A DNA stretch of 64,000 nt from contig NZ_CP048117.1 of the NCBI RefSeq assembly GCF_000469135.2, forward strand, positions 3,199,501 through 3,263,500, given 5' to 3'. Of this stretch, positions 33,721 through 42,272 are shown piece after piece. The stretch is from Bacillus sp. SB49. GTDB taxonomy: Bacteria > Bacillota > Bacilli > Bacillales > Halobacillaceae. Numbering within the stretch: the first letter of the stretch is position 1; every line of letters begins with the position of its first letter. Under the pieces are notes generated by a model, which saw only the letters and a program-made list of their open reading frames with translations, searched no databases and was not told where the DNA came from. Made by a program: the position numbers and the translations under genes.

Positions 33721-33736
33721 GTGTAATCGATTACAC
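33721..33736. promoter_or_regulatory. Palindromic operator upstream of the PTS gene
   Basis: A perfect 16-base palindrome GTGTAATCGATTACAC with the central CG typical of LacI-family sites. It is 32 bases upstream of the EIIBC start and next to the repressor gene. Confidence 0.75.
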
Positions 33737-33804
33737 ATTTCATAAAAAAATTTAGATAGTGAATAATTGCTAATGAAATTGATGTTTATAACCAGGTGTA
33801 ACTC

Positions 33805-33822
33805 GTGTGTGAACGATTACAT
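33805..33822. promoter_or_regulatory. Second, imperfect operator
   Basis: GTGTGAACGATTACAT shares the right half-site CGATTACA with the 16-base palindrome. The centres are about 85 bases apart, roughly eight helical turns, which would allow looping by a tetrameric repressor. Confidence 0.5.
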
Positions 33823-33842
33823 GATTGCGTTTTCAATTAGGA

Positions 33843-34832
33843 CTATACACTATCTCGGACTATTAGTCTATACGTTAACTCCATTTTTTTATTTAAATTT
33901 TCTTTTTTTAATTTCTGGAGCAATACGCTCGCCGCTTTCCTCCCAGCTTCTTTGTTGAAATAGTCGACGGTAGTAAGGGACGGGGTCACGTGCTTCGACA
34001 TCATCGATGCCCCGATGCCGGCAACAGCCATGTCTTCCGGGATCGAGTAGCCCTGTTCCTTCAAATACTCCATCGCACCGATCGCCATCCGATCCGTCAC
34101 CGCGAACACAGCCGTAGGCTTCGTTTCTTTACTGGCACGGAGGATCCGCTTCATCGCTTCATACCCGGATTCCACACTGAAATCGCCCTCTGTCACCCAA
34201 TCTTCTTTAATGGTCAGGCCGTTTTCTTTCATTCTATCTCTATATGCCTGTTTTCTCACACGACCGACGGCAGGATCGTCTTCTCCCACGCCGATAAACG
34301 CAATCTGTTCATGCCCCTTCTGGATCAGCATGTTCGTCACATCCCCTGCAGCATGGTAGTCGTCATAGACGATCGACGTCACACCGGGAAGCTCCTGGCC
34401 GATAGCAAGGAAGGGGACATCTGTATCCTGAATCGCCTGGATCAACGCGTCATTGACGTTCGTCGCAAGCAGGATGATGCCGTCAACATTACGACTTTTC
34501 AAAAGGCGGATGTATTCGATTTCCTTCTTTTCATCAAGCTCTGTATTCGTAAGCAGGATTTGGAATCCTTCTTTAGATAAAATTTCATTGATCCCGTTTA
34601 CGACACGGGTCGATGTTTCTGTACTTAACCGCGGCAGAATGACACCGATGACGCCGGAACGCTTCGTCCGCAGCGACTTCGCTGACTGGCTAGGGATGTA
34701 ACCGGTTTCTTCGACAATCTTCATAATCCGCTCCCTCGCCTCTTCACTGACATATCCGCTGTCGTTCAATGCGCGTGATACCGTCGTCCGGGAAACGTTC
34801 GCCATTTGTGCTATATCATTGATTGTAGTCAT
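33843..34832 (-). CDS. LacI-family repressor of the PTS gene
   Basis: About 329 residues. The N-terminal helix-turn-helix and hinge read TTINDIAQMANVSRTTVSRA, then GYIPSQSAKSLRTKRSG; the periplasmic-binding-protein-like core follows, with VILPRLST, DGIILLA and a C-terminal dimer region. I choose ATG 34832 behind GGAGG; an ATG 10 codons upstream extends into the promoter. It lies upstream of the EIIBC gene on the same strand and operators lie between them. It resembles SacR/ScrR-type sucrose repressors, but inducer specificity is not readable. Confidence 0.88.
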   Translation of the reverse strand: MTTINDIAQMANVSRTTVSRALNDSGYVSEEARERIMKIVEETGYIPSQSAKSLRTKRSGVIGVILPRLSTETSTRVVNGINEILSKEGFQILLTNTELDEKKEIEYIRLLKSRNVDGIILLATNVNDALIQAIQDTDVPFLAIGQELPGVTSIVYDDYHAAGDVTNMLIQKGHEQIAFIGVGEDDPAVGRVRKQAYRDRMKENGLTIKEDWVTEGDFSVESGYEAMKRILRASKETKPTAVFAVTDRMAIGAMEYLKEQGYSIPEDMAVAGIGASMMSKHVTPSLTTVDYFNKEAGRKAASVLLQKLKKENLNKKMELTYRLIVRDSV

Positions 34833-34944
34833 TGCTTTCATCCTCCATGGAATCCTTTTCATTTATCATCGTAGAGAAATATGAAGCCGTTGTCCAGAGA
34901 TAGACAATTTTTAAGGGGAAAGTCGGACAGCGAAGACATGGAAA

Positions 34945-34971
34945 GTCCCCGGAAAGGAGCTTCCCGGGGAC
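34945..34971 (-). terminator. Hairpin after the small protein gene
   Basis: GTCCCCGG with CCGGGGAC around an approximately 10-base loop; the minus-strand downstream run is only CTTTCC, so termination is weaker than for others here. Confidence 0.5.
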
Positions 34972-34987
34972 GGATTGACCGAAGAGA

Positions 34988-35227
34988 TTAAGAGTGGCTG
35001 TCTAATGATTGGCAGAAATGGTCTTTGAGGATGTGGTACACGGTCGTTTCGTGGAGTACCTGCGGTTCTGTGCCGGCTTGTTCCTTTTCCATGCGCATAA
35101 CTACGCCGACGCCCTCTTCAATATACTCTTCTTCCCATCCGTCAATCCCAAGCTCCTTGATGACAGAACGGATGACCCGCTCGTATTTCTGCAGCGGACC
35201 CGGCAATTGCAAACTAAACCATGACAT
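34988..35227 (-). CDS. Small soluble protein of unknown function
   Basis: Seventy-nine residues, acidic, starting MSWFSLQLPGPLQKYE, without membrane segments or known motifs. AAGGGGG is 7 bases before the ATG. It stands alone between the LacI gene and the threonine operon, which is transcribed the other way. Confidence 0.6.
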   Translation of the reverse strand: MSWFSLQLPGPLQKYERVIRSVIKELGIDGWEEEYIEEGVGVVMRMEKEQAGTEPQVLHETTVYHILKDHFCQSLDSHS

Positions 35228-35543
35228 AACGTATCCCCCTTAATTATCTAGTTCTTTTTTCTTACGCTTCCTTTCCTTTATAATCTACCTTTTGTTTCCA
35301 GTCAAGACCTTTCGATATCCTTATATCCCGGGTTTGGCGGGCATGTCGCGGTCGAAGTGTTGATATTGTCAGAATTTTGTAATCAAATTCCCGTTATAGG
35401 CCTCTTTTTCTTTTCATTCTTTTTTTTCTTTTATATAGGAAAAAGACGGAGAAAAACTTGGGAACGGTCGAAGCAGTCGCATCTGTTCCCGAAGACGGGT
35501 GTAAACCGGCTCGAACCCTGCGGAATCGTCGGATAATTCACTC
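35228..35543. other. Leader region upstream of the threonine operon
   Basis: Divergent space of nearly 400 bases up to the hom ATG. A hairpin GGGAACGG...TGTTCCC is near 35460-35490. I looked for T-box or riboswitch features and found none that were convincing. Confidence 0.35.
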
Positions 35544-35572
35544 TTGTACTTACTATGCCTTTCCGTTACAAT
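35544..35572 (+). promoter_or_regulatory. SigA-type promoter of hom-thrC-thrB
   Basis: TTGTAC (35544-35549) and TACAAT (35567-35572) are spaced by 17 bases. The predicted start near 35579 leaves about 47 bases of leader before the hom ATG. Confidence 0.75.
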
Positions 35573-35625
35573 GTCCTTTATATAAAGAAACATGTATATT
35601 TCAGATGGACAGGGGAGTGTGAACG

Positions 35626-36918
35626 ATGAAGAAAACCATTACCGTAGGATTATTGGGATTAGGCACGGTCGGGAGCGGTGTCATAGAGATCCTGCGCGAT
35701 CATAAAGAACGTATCGAACATAAGACAGGGTGCGATGTCACCATCAAGTCGGTACTCGTCCACGATTTGGATAAACCGCGCGAGCTGCCTTCCGAAACGA
35801 AGCTCACGGATCGCTATGAAGACATTACGAGAGATCCGGATATTGATGTCGTCATAGAGGTGATGGGTGGTATCGATCACACATTAGCTGTATTGCTGGA
35901 AGCGATCGAGCACGGCAAGCATATCGTGACAGCGAACAAAGACCTTGTCGCCCAGCACGGTGCGGAGCTGTTCGCTGCCTGCCAGCGTCATAACTGCGAC
36001 CTTTATTATGAAGCGAGTGTTGCAGGCGGTATTCCGATCATCCGCAGCATCATGGATGGATTGTCCTCCGATCGGATCACGAAGATGATGGGGATCGTGA
36101 ACGGAACGACGAACTTCATTATGACGAAAATGGCGAATGAAGGCGTCGACTTCGACAGCGTATTGAAGGAAGCGCAGGAGCTTGGGTTCGCAGAAGCAGA
36201 TCCGACAGCAGACGTCGATGGACTGGATGCTGCAAGGAAAATGACGATCCTTTCCATCCTGGGCTTCTCGATGCCGTTCCATTTGGAAGATGTGCATGTC
36301 AAAGGAATCCGCGGCATTTCTATTGATGATATCAACTTCGCCCAGGAAATGGGCTACCGCATCAAGCTGATCGGTATTGCGGAGAGCGATCATAACGGTG
36401 TATCCGTAAGCGTCGAGCCGACCCTTCTGCCGGCTCAGCATCCGCTCGCATCGGTAAATGATGAATTCAACGCCGTCTACGTCTACGGAGACGCAGTCGG
36501 AGAAACGATGTTCTACGGACCGGGCGCAGGCAAGCTGCCGACGGCTACGGCAGTCGTCGCCGATTTGATTTCCGTATTGAAGAACATCCGTCTCGGTACG
36601 ACCGGCACCTCTTACGTGCAGCCGCAGTTCGCAAAGCAGGTGAAAACGAAGAAAGAACAGCTTGCGAAGAAATACATCCGTCTTCATGTCGATGACAAAG
36701 CAGGCATGTTGAGAGATTTGACGAACATTTTCGCAGAATACGATATTTCTTTCGATCAGTTCACCCAGCGTGCAGCGGCCGAGGAAGGCCAACGGGAATT
36801 GATGATGGTCACTCATCAGGTAAGCGAAGAAGACTTTGAGAAAGCACTACGCGATTTGCAGGACCTGGATTCGGTGCAGGGCATCGACAGCGTCTACCGC
36901 GTAGAAGGGGGCGAATGA
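35626..36918 (+). CDS. hom: Homoserine dehydrogenase
   Basis: A 430-residue enzyme reducing aspartate semialdehyde to homoserine. The NAD(P) motif [27 protein letters not shown] and NGTTNFI are intact. An ACT domain follows at about 350-425 ([15 protein letters not shown]...), the usual site for feedback by threonine. GGGGAG precedes the ATG. First gene of the threonine operon. Confidence 0.96.
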   Translation: MKKTITVGLLGLGTVGSGVIEILRDHKERIEHKTGCDVTIKSVLVHDLDKPRELPSETKLTDRYEDITRDPDIDVVIEVMGGIDHTLAVLLEAIEHGKHIVTANKDLVAQHGAELFAACQRHNCDLYYEASVAGGIPIIRSIMDGLSSDRITKMMGIVNGTTNFIMTKMANEGVDFDSVLKEAQELGFAEADPTADVDGLDAARKMTILSILGFSMPFHLEDVHVKGIRGISIDDINFAQEMGYRIKLIGIAESDHNGVSVSVEPTLLPAQHPLASVNDEFNAVYVYGDAVGETMFYGPGAGKLPTATAVVADLISVLKNIRLGTTGTSYVQPQFAKQVKTKKEQLAKKYIRLHVDDKAGMLRDLTNIFAEYDISFDQFTQRAAAEEGQRELMMVTHQVSEEDFEKALRDLQDLDSVQGIDSVYRVEGGE

Positions 36919-36919
36919 T

Positions 36920-37975
36920 ATGTGGAAAGGATTAATTGAACAATACGGAGAGTTTCTTCCCGTTACAGATAAGACACCGGCATTGACGTTGTATGAAGGA
37001 AACACACCGCTGATTCCGATTCCAACGATTTCTCAGGATCTCGGCATCGAAGGCTATGTGAAATTCGAAGGGTTGAACCCGACCGGATCGTTCAAGGACC
37101 GCGGCATGGTGATGGCGATGGCAAAAGCGATCGAAGAAGGCTCCGAGGCGGTCATCTGTGCCTCGACCGGTAACACATCCGCAGCAGCTGCTGCCTTTGC
37201 GGCACGCGCCGGCCTCCGCTGCATCGTCGTTATCCCGGACGGGAAAATCGCCGAAGGTAAACTGGCCCAGGCCGTTATGTACGGAGCAGAGATTTTTGCT
37301 ATCAAAGGAAACTTCGACGACGCCCTTCGCATGGTACGTAAAATCGCAGAAACAGAACCGGTGACGCTTGTAAACTCGGTCAACCCATACCGGATCGAAG
37401 GCCAGAAGACAGCCGCTTTCGAAATCTGTGACGTCCTCGGCGGTGCTCCGGATATTCTGAGCATCCCTGTCGGCAACGCCGGTAACATTACGGCCTACTG
37501 GAAAGGTTTCAAGGAATATAACGAAACGAAACAGACCGGCCTTCCTAAAATGATGGGCTTTGAAGCGAGCGGTTCTGCCGCCATCGTCCGCAACCAGGTC
37601 ATCGACAATCCGGAGACGCTTGCGACAGCCATCCGGATCGGAAACCCGGCAAGTTGGGACAAAGCGATTGAGGCGCGTGATGAATCGAACGGCCTGATCG
37701 ATGAAGTGACGGATGAAGAAATCATCGAAGCGTATCAGCTGCTGGCCGAGAAGGAAGGCGTCTTCGCGGAGCCTGCCTCCTGTGCTTCCATCGCCGGCAT
37801 GATCAAGAAAGTGAAAGACGGCACGATTCCGCAAGGCTCGAAAATCGTCCACGTCCTGACAGGAAACGGACTCAAGGACCCGACGACAGCGATCCAGCAC
37901 AGCCCGGTCAAACCGACCCTTATTGAAAACGATTATGAAGTCTTCGCATCGGCGGTCACAGGAGTCCAATCATGA
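36920..37975 (+). CDS. thrC: Threonine synthase
   Basis: A 351-residue PLP enzyme converting O-phosphohomoserine to threonine. The PLP lysine is in [10 protein letters not shown] near residue 58, and the phosphate-binding loop is [10 protein letters not shown]. It starts one base after the hom stop and overlaps thrB by four bases, so translation of the three genes is coupled. The order hom-thrC-thrB is the one used in Bacillus. Confidence 0.96.
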   Translation: MWKGLIEQYGEFLPVTDKTPALTLYEGNTPLIPIPTISQDLGIEGYVKFEGLNPTGSFKDRGMVMAMAKAIEEGSEAVICASTGNTSAAAAAFAARAGLRCIVVIPDGKIAEGKLAQAVMYGAEIFAIKGNFDDALRMVRKIAETEPVTLVNSVNPYRIEGQKTAAFEICDVLGGAPDILSIPVGNAGNITAYWKGFKEYNETKQTGLPKMMGFEASGSAAIVRNQVIDNPETLATAIRIGNPASWDKAIEARDESNGLIDEVTDEEIIEAYQLLAEKEGVFAEPASCASIAGMIKKVKDGTIPQGSKIVHVLTGNGLKDPTTAIQHSPVKPTLIENDYEVFASAVTGVQS

Positions 37976-38889
37976 CCCGCTTCCAGATCCAGGTTCCCGC
38001 GACATCCGCGAACCTCGGGCCTGGATTCGACTCTGTCGGCATCGCCTTAACGAAGTTCGTCACGCTCGACTGCCGTCCGGCCGATGAATGGCACTTTGCC
38101 GTTCCCGAAGAAGACCAGCCTTATATCCCGTCCGGCAAAACGAATCTCGTCTATCAAACGGCGCTCCATACAGCCAAGGTCCATGGACACGATTCCCTGC
38201 CTCCGACGCATGTGACGATGACGAACGACGTTCCGATCGCCCGCGGGCTCGGAAGTTCCTCGACAGCGGTCGTCGGCGGCATCGAACTTGCCAACCAGCT
38301 GCTCGATCTTCGTTTGAGCGATTATGATAAATTCAAGATCGCCTGTGAGATTGAAGGGCATCCCGACAATGTCGGCCCGGCGATCTACGGTGGTATCATG
38401 GTCTCGAATTATGATAACGGCGCTCTTGATTACGTCCACTTCACCGATGGACTGGATGATTTGACGTGGCTCGCCGTCATTCCGAACTACCATTTGAAGA
38501 CAGAGAAAGCCCGCGGTCTTCTGCCTGTCGAGCTTCCTTACAAAGAAGCCGTCAATAACAGCGGCAGTGCCAACGTACTCGTCGCAGCGCTTGCGACGAA
38601 GAACTGGGAGCTTGCCGGCCGGATGATGAAGAGCGACCGCTGGCACCAGCCTTACCGCCAGGCTCTCATTCCGGGCTTCACTGACGTTGAGAAAGCGACC
38701 ACAGACGCAGGAGCTCTCGGCTTCTATATCAGCGGCGCAGGCCCGACGATGCTCGCCCTCTTCGACGAGTGGGACGAAGCGAAAGCGGCACGCTTGAAGC
38801 AAGAGCTTACAGACTTCCAAGTCGAGCCGCTCCAAGCTCACCTGACAGGCGTCACCGTCCACAAACAGACCGAAGCGAAGCACTGTTAA
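37972..38889 (+). CDS. thrB: Homoserine kinase
   Basis: A 305-residue GHMP kinase that phosphorylates homoserine. Typical motifs are [14 protein letters not shown] near the start, [16 protein letters not shown] for the ATP loop, and ISGAGPTML near the C-terminus. ATGA overlap with thrC. No terminator is obvious right at its end; a dispersed repeat element and a hairpin at 39062 follow. Confidence 0.95.
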   Translation: MTRFQIQVPATSANLGPGFDSVGIALTKFVTLDCRPADEWHFAVPEEDQPYIPSGKTNLVYQTALHTAKVHGHDSLPPTHVTMTNDVPIARGLGSSSTAVVGGIELANQLLDLRLSDYDKFKIACEIEGHPDNVGPAIYGGIMVSNYDNGALDYVHFTDGLDDLTWLAVIPNYHLKTEKARGLLPVELPYKEAVNNSGSANVLVAALATKNWELAGRMMKSDRWHQPYRQALIPGFTDVEKATTDAGALGFYISGAGPTMLALFDEWDEAKAARLKQELTDFQVEPLQAHLTGVTVHKQTEAKHC

Positions 38890-38904
38890 ACGGTTTAGCT
38901 GTTA

Positions 38905-39050
38905 GCCGCCGCTGATGATTTCCGTGCAGGGCTGCGCTTTCCGCGGGCGGCCGGCGAGCCTCCTCAGAGCTCCGCTCTTCCGGGGTCTCTCCTGTCTCGC
39001 TTTTCCCGCAGGAGTCTTCGCCCTGCCCTCCAATCATCAGCTGGTTAAAC
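38905..39050 (-). repeat. Dispersed GC-rich structured element, copy 7 (type A)
   Basis: Minus-strand type A copy directly after thrB. Outer arms GCTGATGATT (38911-38920) and AATCATCAGC (39032-39041) pair perfectly, as do GGGCAGGG and CCCTGC inside. At the same positions other copies have different but still paired sequences. Confidence 0.92.
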
Positions 39051-39061
39051 TTAAAGCTAAT

Positions 39062-39114
39062 AAAAAACCGAACGCGATCCCTTTATTCAAAGGTGGACGC
39101 CGTTCGGTTTTTTT
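39062..39114. terminator. Terminator after the threonine operon
   Basis: AAAAAACCGAACG pairs with CGTTCGGTTTTTTT around a 26-base internal part; A- and T-runs allow action in both directions. Confidence 0.75.
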
Positions 39115-39140
39115 ATCCTTTATTGTAGGTGGGTTAATCA

Positions 39141-39185
39141 AGGCGGAAAGCGCAGCCCTGCCCGCAGCCCCCCGGCGGCAGCCGA
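39141..39185 (+). repeat. Type A element fragment, copy 8
   Basis: Only the 3' arm GGCGGAAAGCGCAGCCCTGC plus CCCGCAGCC...GGCGGCAGCC remains. It is close to a full copy at 38905 and in the opposite orientation. Confidence 0.65.
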
Positions 39186-39192
39186 AAAAACC

Positions 39193-39747
39193 CTAAGCGC
39201 GCTTCCCAAACCGCCAAATGACCAAAATAAGCAGCGCACCGATCAAACCTCCGAAGCTGTCTAGCACCACATCCCCGATGTAAGGCGTCCGGTCCGGCGT
39301 CAACGACTGATGAAACTCATCAAACGAAGCGTACAGCACCGTAATCACAAACGCTGCTCCAAGCTTCGGCAAAAGCCGCAGACTCGTCAGCTTATGTAAT
39401 GCGAGAAACGACGTCACCATCAACAGAAGAAACACCGTCACATGTGCCGCTTTTCGGATCAAGAATTCCACAAGCCCAGCCGGCCCGTGACTGGCAAGGT
39501 TCACCGGCTTGCCGTGGTACATGAAATCAATCGGCTCAAGAACAGGCTTCATCGCGTCTAGAGGAAGGTAGGACATCAGCGATGGACGCAGGTCCTGATC
39601 TCCATACGGCGTCGCCGAACTGTAAAAAATAATCCCCATGACGAGGAGCACGGGTATAATCCAAAACTTATTATTTTTTGACAACTTATTCACACTTTCT
39701 ATCACTCTATTTATTTGATATATCAACATTTTACAATAAAACCCCAT
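39193..39747 (-). CDS. VanZ-family membrane protein
   Basis: Up to 184 residues with four membrane helices. The family motif FDEFHQSLTPDRTPYIGDVVLDSFGG is present near the third helix. VanZ-like proteins are linked to glycopeptide tolerance or envelope functions, but roles are mostly unknown. The start is uncertain: the ATG at 39747 has no ribosome site, and a GTG at 39693 (VNKLSKNN) fits family length better. Confidence 0.8.
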   Translation of the reverse strand: MGFYCKMLIYQINRVIESVNKLSKNNKFWIIPVLLVMGIIFYSSATPYGDQDLRPSLMSYLPLDAMKPVLEPIDFMYHGKPVNLASHGPAGLVEFLIRKAAHVTVFLLLMVTSFLALHKLTSLRLLPKLGAAFVITVLYASFDEFHQSLTPDRTPYIGDVVLDSFGGLIGALLILVIWRFGKRA

Positions 39748-39853
39748 TTAAGCAATAGAATGAAATTTGTATCAAAAGATTTATATATAGTACTATTAAT
39801 GACGATAGAATTTGTATACAATGGTAACTAGAGAAAGAAAAGGGGGATTCAAC

Positions 39854-40231
39854 ATGGCAAAGAAGAGTAAACAATACGATTACGACCTTGCAGAAGTGAA
39901 GCGTTTGATCGGGGAGACAGATAAAAACTACCGGGAGATCGCTCAGGAGACAGGCTGTCCTTATGCGAGCGTCGTTTACCATGGTCGTAAAATCCGCGGA
40001 CGCGTCAACCGTATCCGTCAAGAGGAAATGAATGCGGAGCTGAATCAGGCACCTGTATTCACGATCAAGGAAGAACCGAAAGAGAATACGAACCTGTTGT
40101 CTGGCGGGACAGCACTAAGCATCTCAAGAAATGATATCCACATCCAGGACGCAGAGCAAGAGGCAGCGAAGATGATCAAAGCGGCACGTGCACTCGGCCT
40201 TACTAAAATTAACATCACGATTGATCGATAA
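39854..40231 (+). CDS. Predicted DNA-binding small protein
   Basis: About 125 residues, starting MAKKSKQYDYDLAEVKRLIG. Residues 20-45 (NYREIAQETGCPYASVVYHGRK) look like a helix-turn-helix with a basic recognition helix; the rest is charged and may dimerise. AAGGGGGG precedes ATG 39854. No family recognised. It converges on the neighbouring sigma-like gene with one shared terminator. Confidence 0.65.
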   Translation: MAKKSKQYDYDLAEVKRLIGETDKNYREIAQETGCPYASVVYHGRKIRGRVNRIRQEEMNAELNQAPVFTIKEEPKENTNLLSGGTALSISRNDIHIQDAEQEAAKMIKAARALGLTKINITIDR

Positions 40232-40241
40232 ACGCGCACGA

Positions 40242-40274
40242 AAGTCCTGGGGACGCGTTCTTCAGGGCTTTTAT
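40242..40274. terminator. Shared terminator of convergent genes
   Basis: AAGTCCTG with CAGGGCTT (one G-U) around a 13-base loop and a TTTTAT tail; the minus-strand stop codon at 40271 is just inside. Confidence 0.65.
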
Positions 40275-40762
40275 GCCTCAAGCTTCAGCCCCTTCAGCTT
40301 CCTTCTTGCATGTCTTCCCCAATTCTTCACCGCATCGATCGTCACTCCTTCCAAACTAGCGATCTGCTTAAGCGAACGATCGTGAATGAAATGATGATAG
40401 ACCCATTTCCACTGATTGTCCGTCAGCGGATTCCGCACTTGAATCCAGAAGTACTCATCTTCTATTACATCTTCCCACAGAGACGCGTCCGTGCTGCTTA
40501 AACTGCGCCGGCACAGCGTCTCTTTTTCCTGTGTCCGGGAATCTTTGCGGATGAGATCGATCAGCGCGTTCCTGATCTTCCAGCTGAGATACGTCTCCCA
40601 CTTACCCGCCGCCGGATCATACGTCCGGGAGGCGTTCCACACCGCCACCATCCCTTCTGCAAAAAAATCCCCGTTCCTATCCATGATGTGAAGCCTTCGG
40701 ATGTGATAATGAATCAGCTTCTTACTATCCGCAACCAACTGACTGAATTGCTCATCGATCAC
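40271..40762 (-). CDS. Sigma-70 family (ECF-like) sigma factor
   Basis: A 163-residue protein with a region 2-like half, FAEGMVAVWNASRTYDPAAG...WETYLSWKIRNALIDLIRK, matching the core-binding and -10 helices, and a C-terminal region 4 helix-turn-helix, RSLKQIASLEGVTIDAVKNWGR. No anti-sigma factor is adjacent. Start is a GTG at 40762 with AAGGGG 7 bases upstream. A second sigma-like gene starts divergently 174 bases away with the same two-part layout, so the two may act on each other's promoters. Confidence 0.75.
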   Translation of the reverse strand: MIDEQFSQLVADSKKLIHYHIRRLHIMDRNGDFFAEGMVAVWNASRTYDPAAGKWETYLSWKIRNALIDLIRKDSRTQEKETLCRRSLSSTDASLWEDVIEDEYFWIQVRNPLTDNQWKWVYHHFIHDRSLKQIASLEGVTIDAVKNWGRHARRKLKGLKLEA

Positions 40763-40775
40763 AGTGCCACCCCTT

Positions 40776-40909
40776 CCATTTTTTAACGTTCATACTATAA
40801 TCGTTAAAAAATGGATTTTTGGTGTCATATACCTATCAATTTCTTGATTTTCAACTAAAAAAAGCTGTTAAACTTCCATTTTCGCTTTCCTTTTCCTATG
40901 AAATGGAAG
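40776..40909. promoter_or_regulatory. Inverted-repeat control region between two sigma-like genes
   Basis: A perfect 13-bp inverted repeat, CCATTTTTTAACG (40776-40788) and CGTTAAAAAATGG (40802-40814), spaced by 13 bases that contain TATAAT (40796-40801). A second repeat, CTTCCATTT (40873-40881) and AAATGGAAG (40901-40909), shares the CTTCCATTT word with the first. Four copies in alternate orientation between two divergent sigma genes suggest an operator or a self-recognised promoter element. Confidence 0.6.
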
Positions 40910-40936
40910 ATAATGATAGGTAGAAAGGAGTGTAAA

Positions 40937-41431
40937 ATGAGCCACATCCCCTCGTTTTTCTGCTGTCAAAACCTCGTCTACCAAATCCTTCACCGCCACA
41001 AGATTCCTGAGCCTTATGAAGACTACTGCCAGGAGGCCTATTTCATCTACAAACACTGTGAAGAAACCTACGATTCTTCCCGAGGCAAGTTCTCCACCTA
41101 CTATTTCCACCATCTCTCCTGGAAGCTCCTCAGCCATCTCCAATCCAAGCGCCGGCTGCAGCTGATTTCCACAACCCAGCATCCCCCTTTCCCTCATCCA
41201 AAAAACGACCTCCATGACCGGATGTTCCTGCTTGATCTCTCCCTTCACGCTAACCTCACCGCACTGGAACAAAGCACCTGCCTGCTTGCGATGGCAGGCT
41301 ACCGGACCTATGAAATTGCGGGAAAGATCGGCAAAAGCGAATCGACCGTCCTCCGCCTCCGCAAAAGTTTGCGCGAGAAACTATCCTCTGCTTCTATCCT
41401 CGTTTATACTTGTAATAGAAAGGGAAAATAA
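40937..41431 (+). CDS. Second, divergent sigma-70-like protein
   Basis: About 164 residues. Its first half, YEDYCQEAYFIYKHCEETYD then GKFSTYYFHHLSWKLLSHL, parallels region 2 of the divergent sigma gene (EGMVAVWNASRTYD...WETYLSWKI). The end, LTALEQSTCLLAMAGYRTYE...GKSESTVLRLRKSLREKL, is a region 4-like helix-turn-helix. ATG 40937 has AAAGGAG. It is more diverged than its neighbour, with Cys/His-rich N-terminal residues (FFCCQN), and may be a specialised or regulatory sigma-like protein. Two further small genes follow in the same direction. Confidence 0.65.
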   Translation: MSHIPSFFCCQNLVYQILHRHKIPEPYEDYCQEAYFIYKHCEETYDSSRGKFSTYYFHHLSWKLLSHLQSKRRLQLISTTQHPPFPHPKNDLHDRMFLLDLSLHANLTALEQSTCLLAMAGYRTYEIAGKIGKSESTVLRLRKSLREKLSSASILVYTCNRKGK

Positions 41432-41467
41432 ATCCACTAAATCCAACGGAAAACGGAGGAATCAGCA

Positions 41468-41752
41468 TTGGAAGCTTCCACTCGATCTCTATCTCCTCTC
41501 ACCAAGATTTGGCTGGACGATACACCGACTACGTTCACTCACGCTTTCCTGGAGCGGCTCGCGTATGAATGGATGGTCGAAATCGTCAATCCCTACCCCA
41601 TCCCCATCATGGAAACGAAGGAGTACGTCACCCACATATCCGTCGAGCAGGCAGACGGGCTGCTTTATTCCAAATTACCGATCGAATCCTACAACATCGA
41701 AGTCGGCAATGAATTCACGGTCTACCGTTTCTACATGTATGCGCCGGACTGA
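41468..41752 (+). CDS. Small protein of unknown function
   Basis: Ninety-four residues, acidic, no signal or membrane segment, starting MEASTRSLSPLTKIW; it has GGAGG 7 bases before a TTG start. It is 36 bases after the second sigma-like gene and probably in its operon. No family recognised. Confidence 0.55.
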   Translation: MEASTRSLSPLTKIWLDDTPTTFTHAFLERLAYEWMVEIVNPYPIPIMETKEYVTHISVEQADGLLYSKLPIESYNIEVGNEFTVYRFYMYAPD

Positions 41753-41802
41753 GTCCGGAAGATGTTATAATGGCAGGGACGAATGATGGAAAGGAAGAGT
41801 TT

Positions 41803-41976
41803 ATGTTTCATCTAGGCTTTGCAGCGTTTTTTCTAATCTTCATCATCCTTGGATGGTTCACCGATATGATTGAGCTGTCGTCGTTCAGCATGATCGTTGC
41901 GATCGCGCTGTTTTTCACGAATATTTATATGTTCTTGAAGTCGAGGAAAGAAGACAAGGAAAAGACGCCGTCTTAA
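41803..41976 (+). CDS. Small two-helix membrane protein
   Basis: Fifty-seven residues: two hydrophobic segments (about 3-17 and 23-44) and a basic-acidic tail KSRKEDKEK. ATG 41803 has AAAGGA; an earlier ATG at 41770 lacks one. The gene ends the three-gene rightward group with a terminator 6 bases after it. Confidence 0.6.
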   Translation: MFHLGFAAFFLIFIILGWFTDMIELSSFSMIVAIALFFTNIYMFLKSRKEDKEKTPS

Positions 41977-41981
41977 ATACG

Positions 41982-42016
41982 AAAAGCCCCCGTCCGAATG
42001 GAACGGGGGCTTTTTT
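41982..42016 (+). terminator. Rho-independent terminator
   Basis: Stem AAAAGCCCCCGTTCC-type (one mismatch) with GGAACGGGGGCTTTTTT; T-run of six. It ends the divergent sigma-like operon. Confidence 0.88.
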
Positions 42017-42133
42017 CCGTTTGTGTAAAAACTTCGTTTAAATATAATAACCAAATCGAACTCAAGACAATGGGCTTTTCCGAAAAAGTTATACAGCTTT
42101 AAAACACCATCTACACTTGTGTAAACCTCGGCA

Positions 42134-42250
42134 TGAAAGACTCCTGCGGGAGGTGTGGCACAGGTGAGACCCCGGAAGAGCAACGCGATGATGAGGCTCA
42201 GCGGCCGCCCCGCGGAAAGCGCCCCCTTTCCTGCAGCCCGCTCTCGCCAC
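42134..42250 (+). repeat. Dispersed GC-rich structured element, copy 9 (type B-like)
   Basis: AAAGACTCCTGCGGGAGGTG, then CAGGTGAGACCCCGGAAGAG and GATGATGAGGCTCAGCGGCC, GCGGAAAGCGCCCCC and GCAGCCCGCTCTC. The 5' arm is partly lost, and the arms pair poorly (CTTTC against GAAAG only). Confidence 0.82.
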
Positions 42251-42272
42251 GTTATTTTTGTCAAAATACCCT

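Noticed and set aside
35228-35625. T-box or riboswitch leader for the threonine operon
   Set aside because: No T-box sequence, specifier hairpin or terminator/antiterminator was seen; a simple promoter explains the start.
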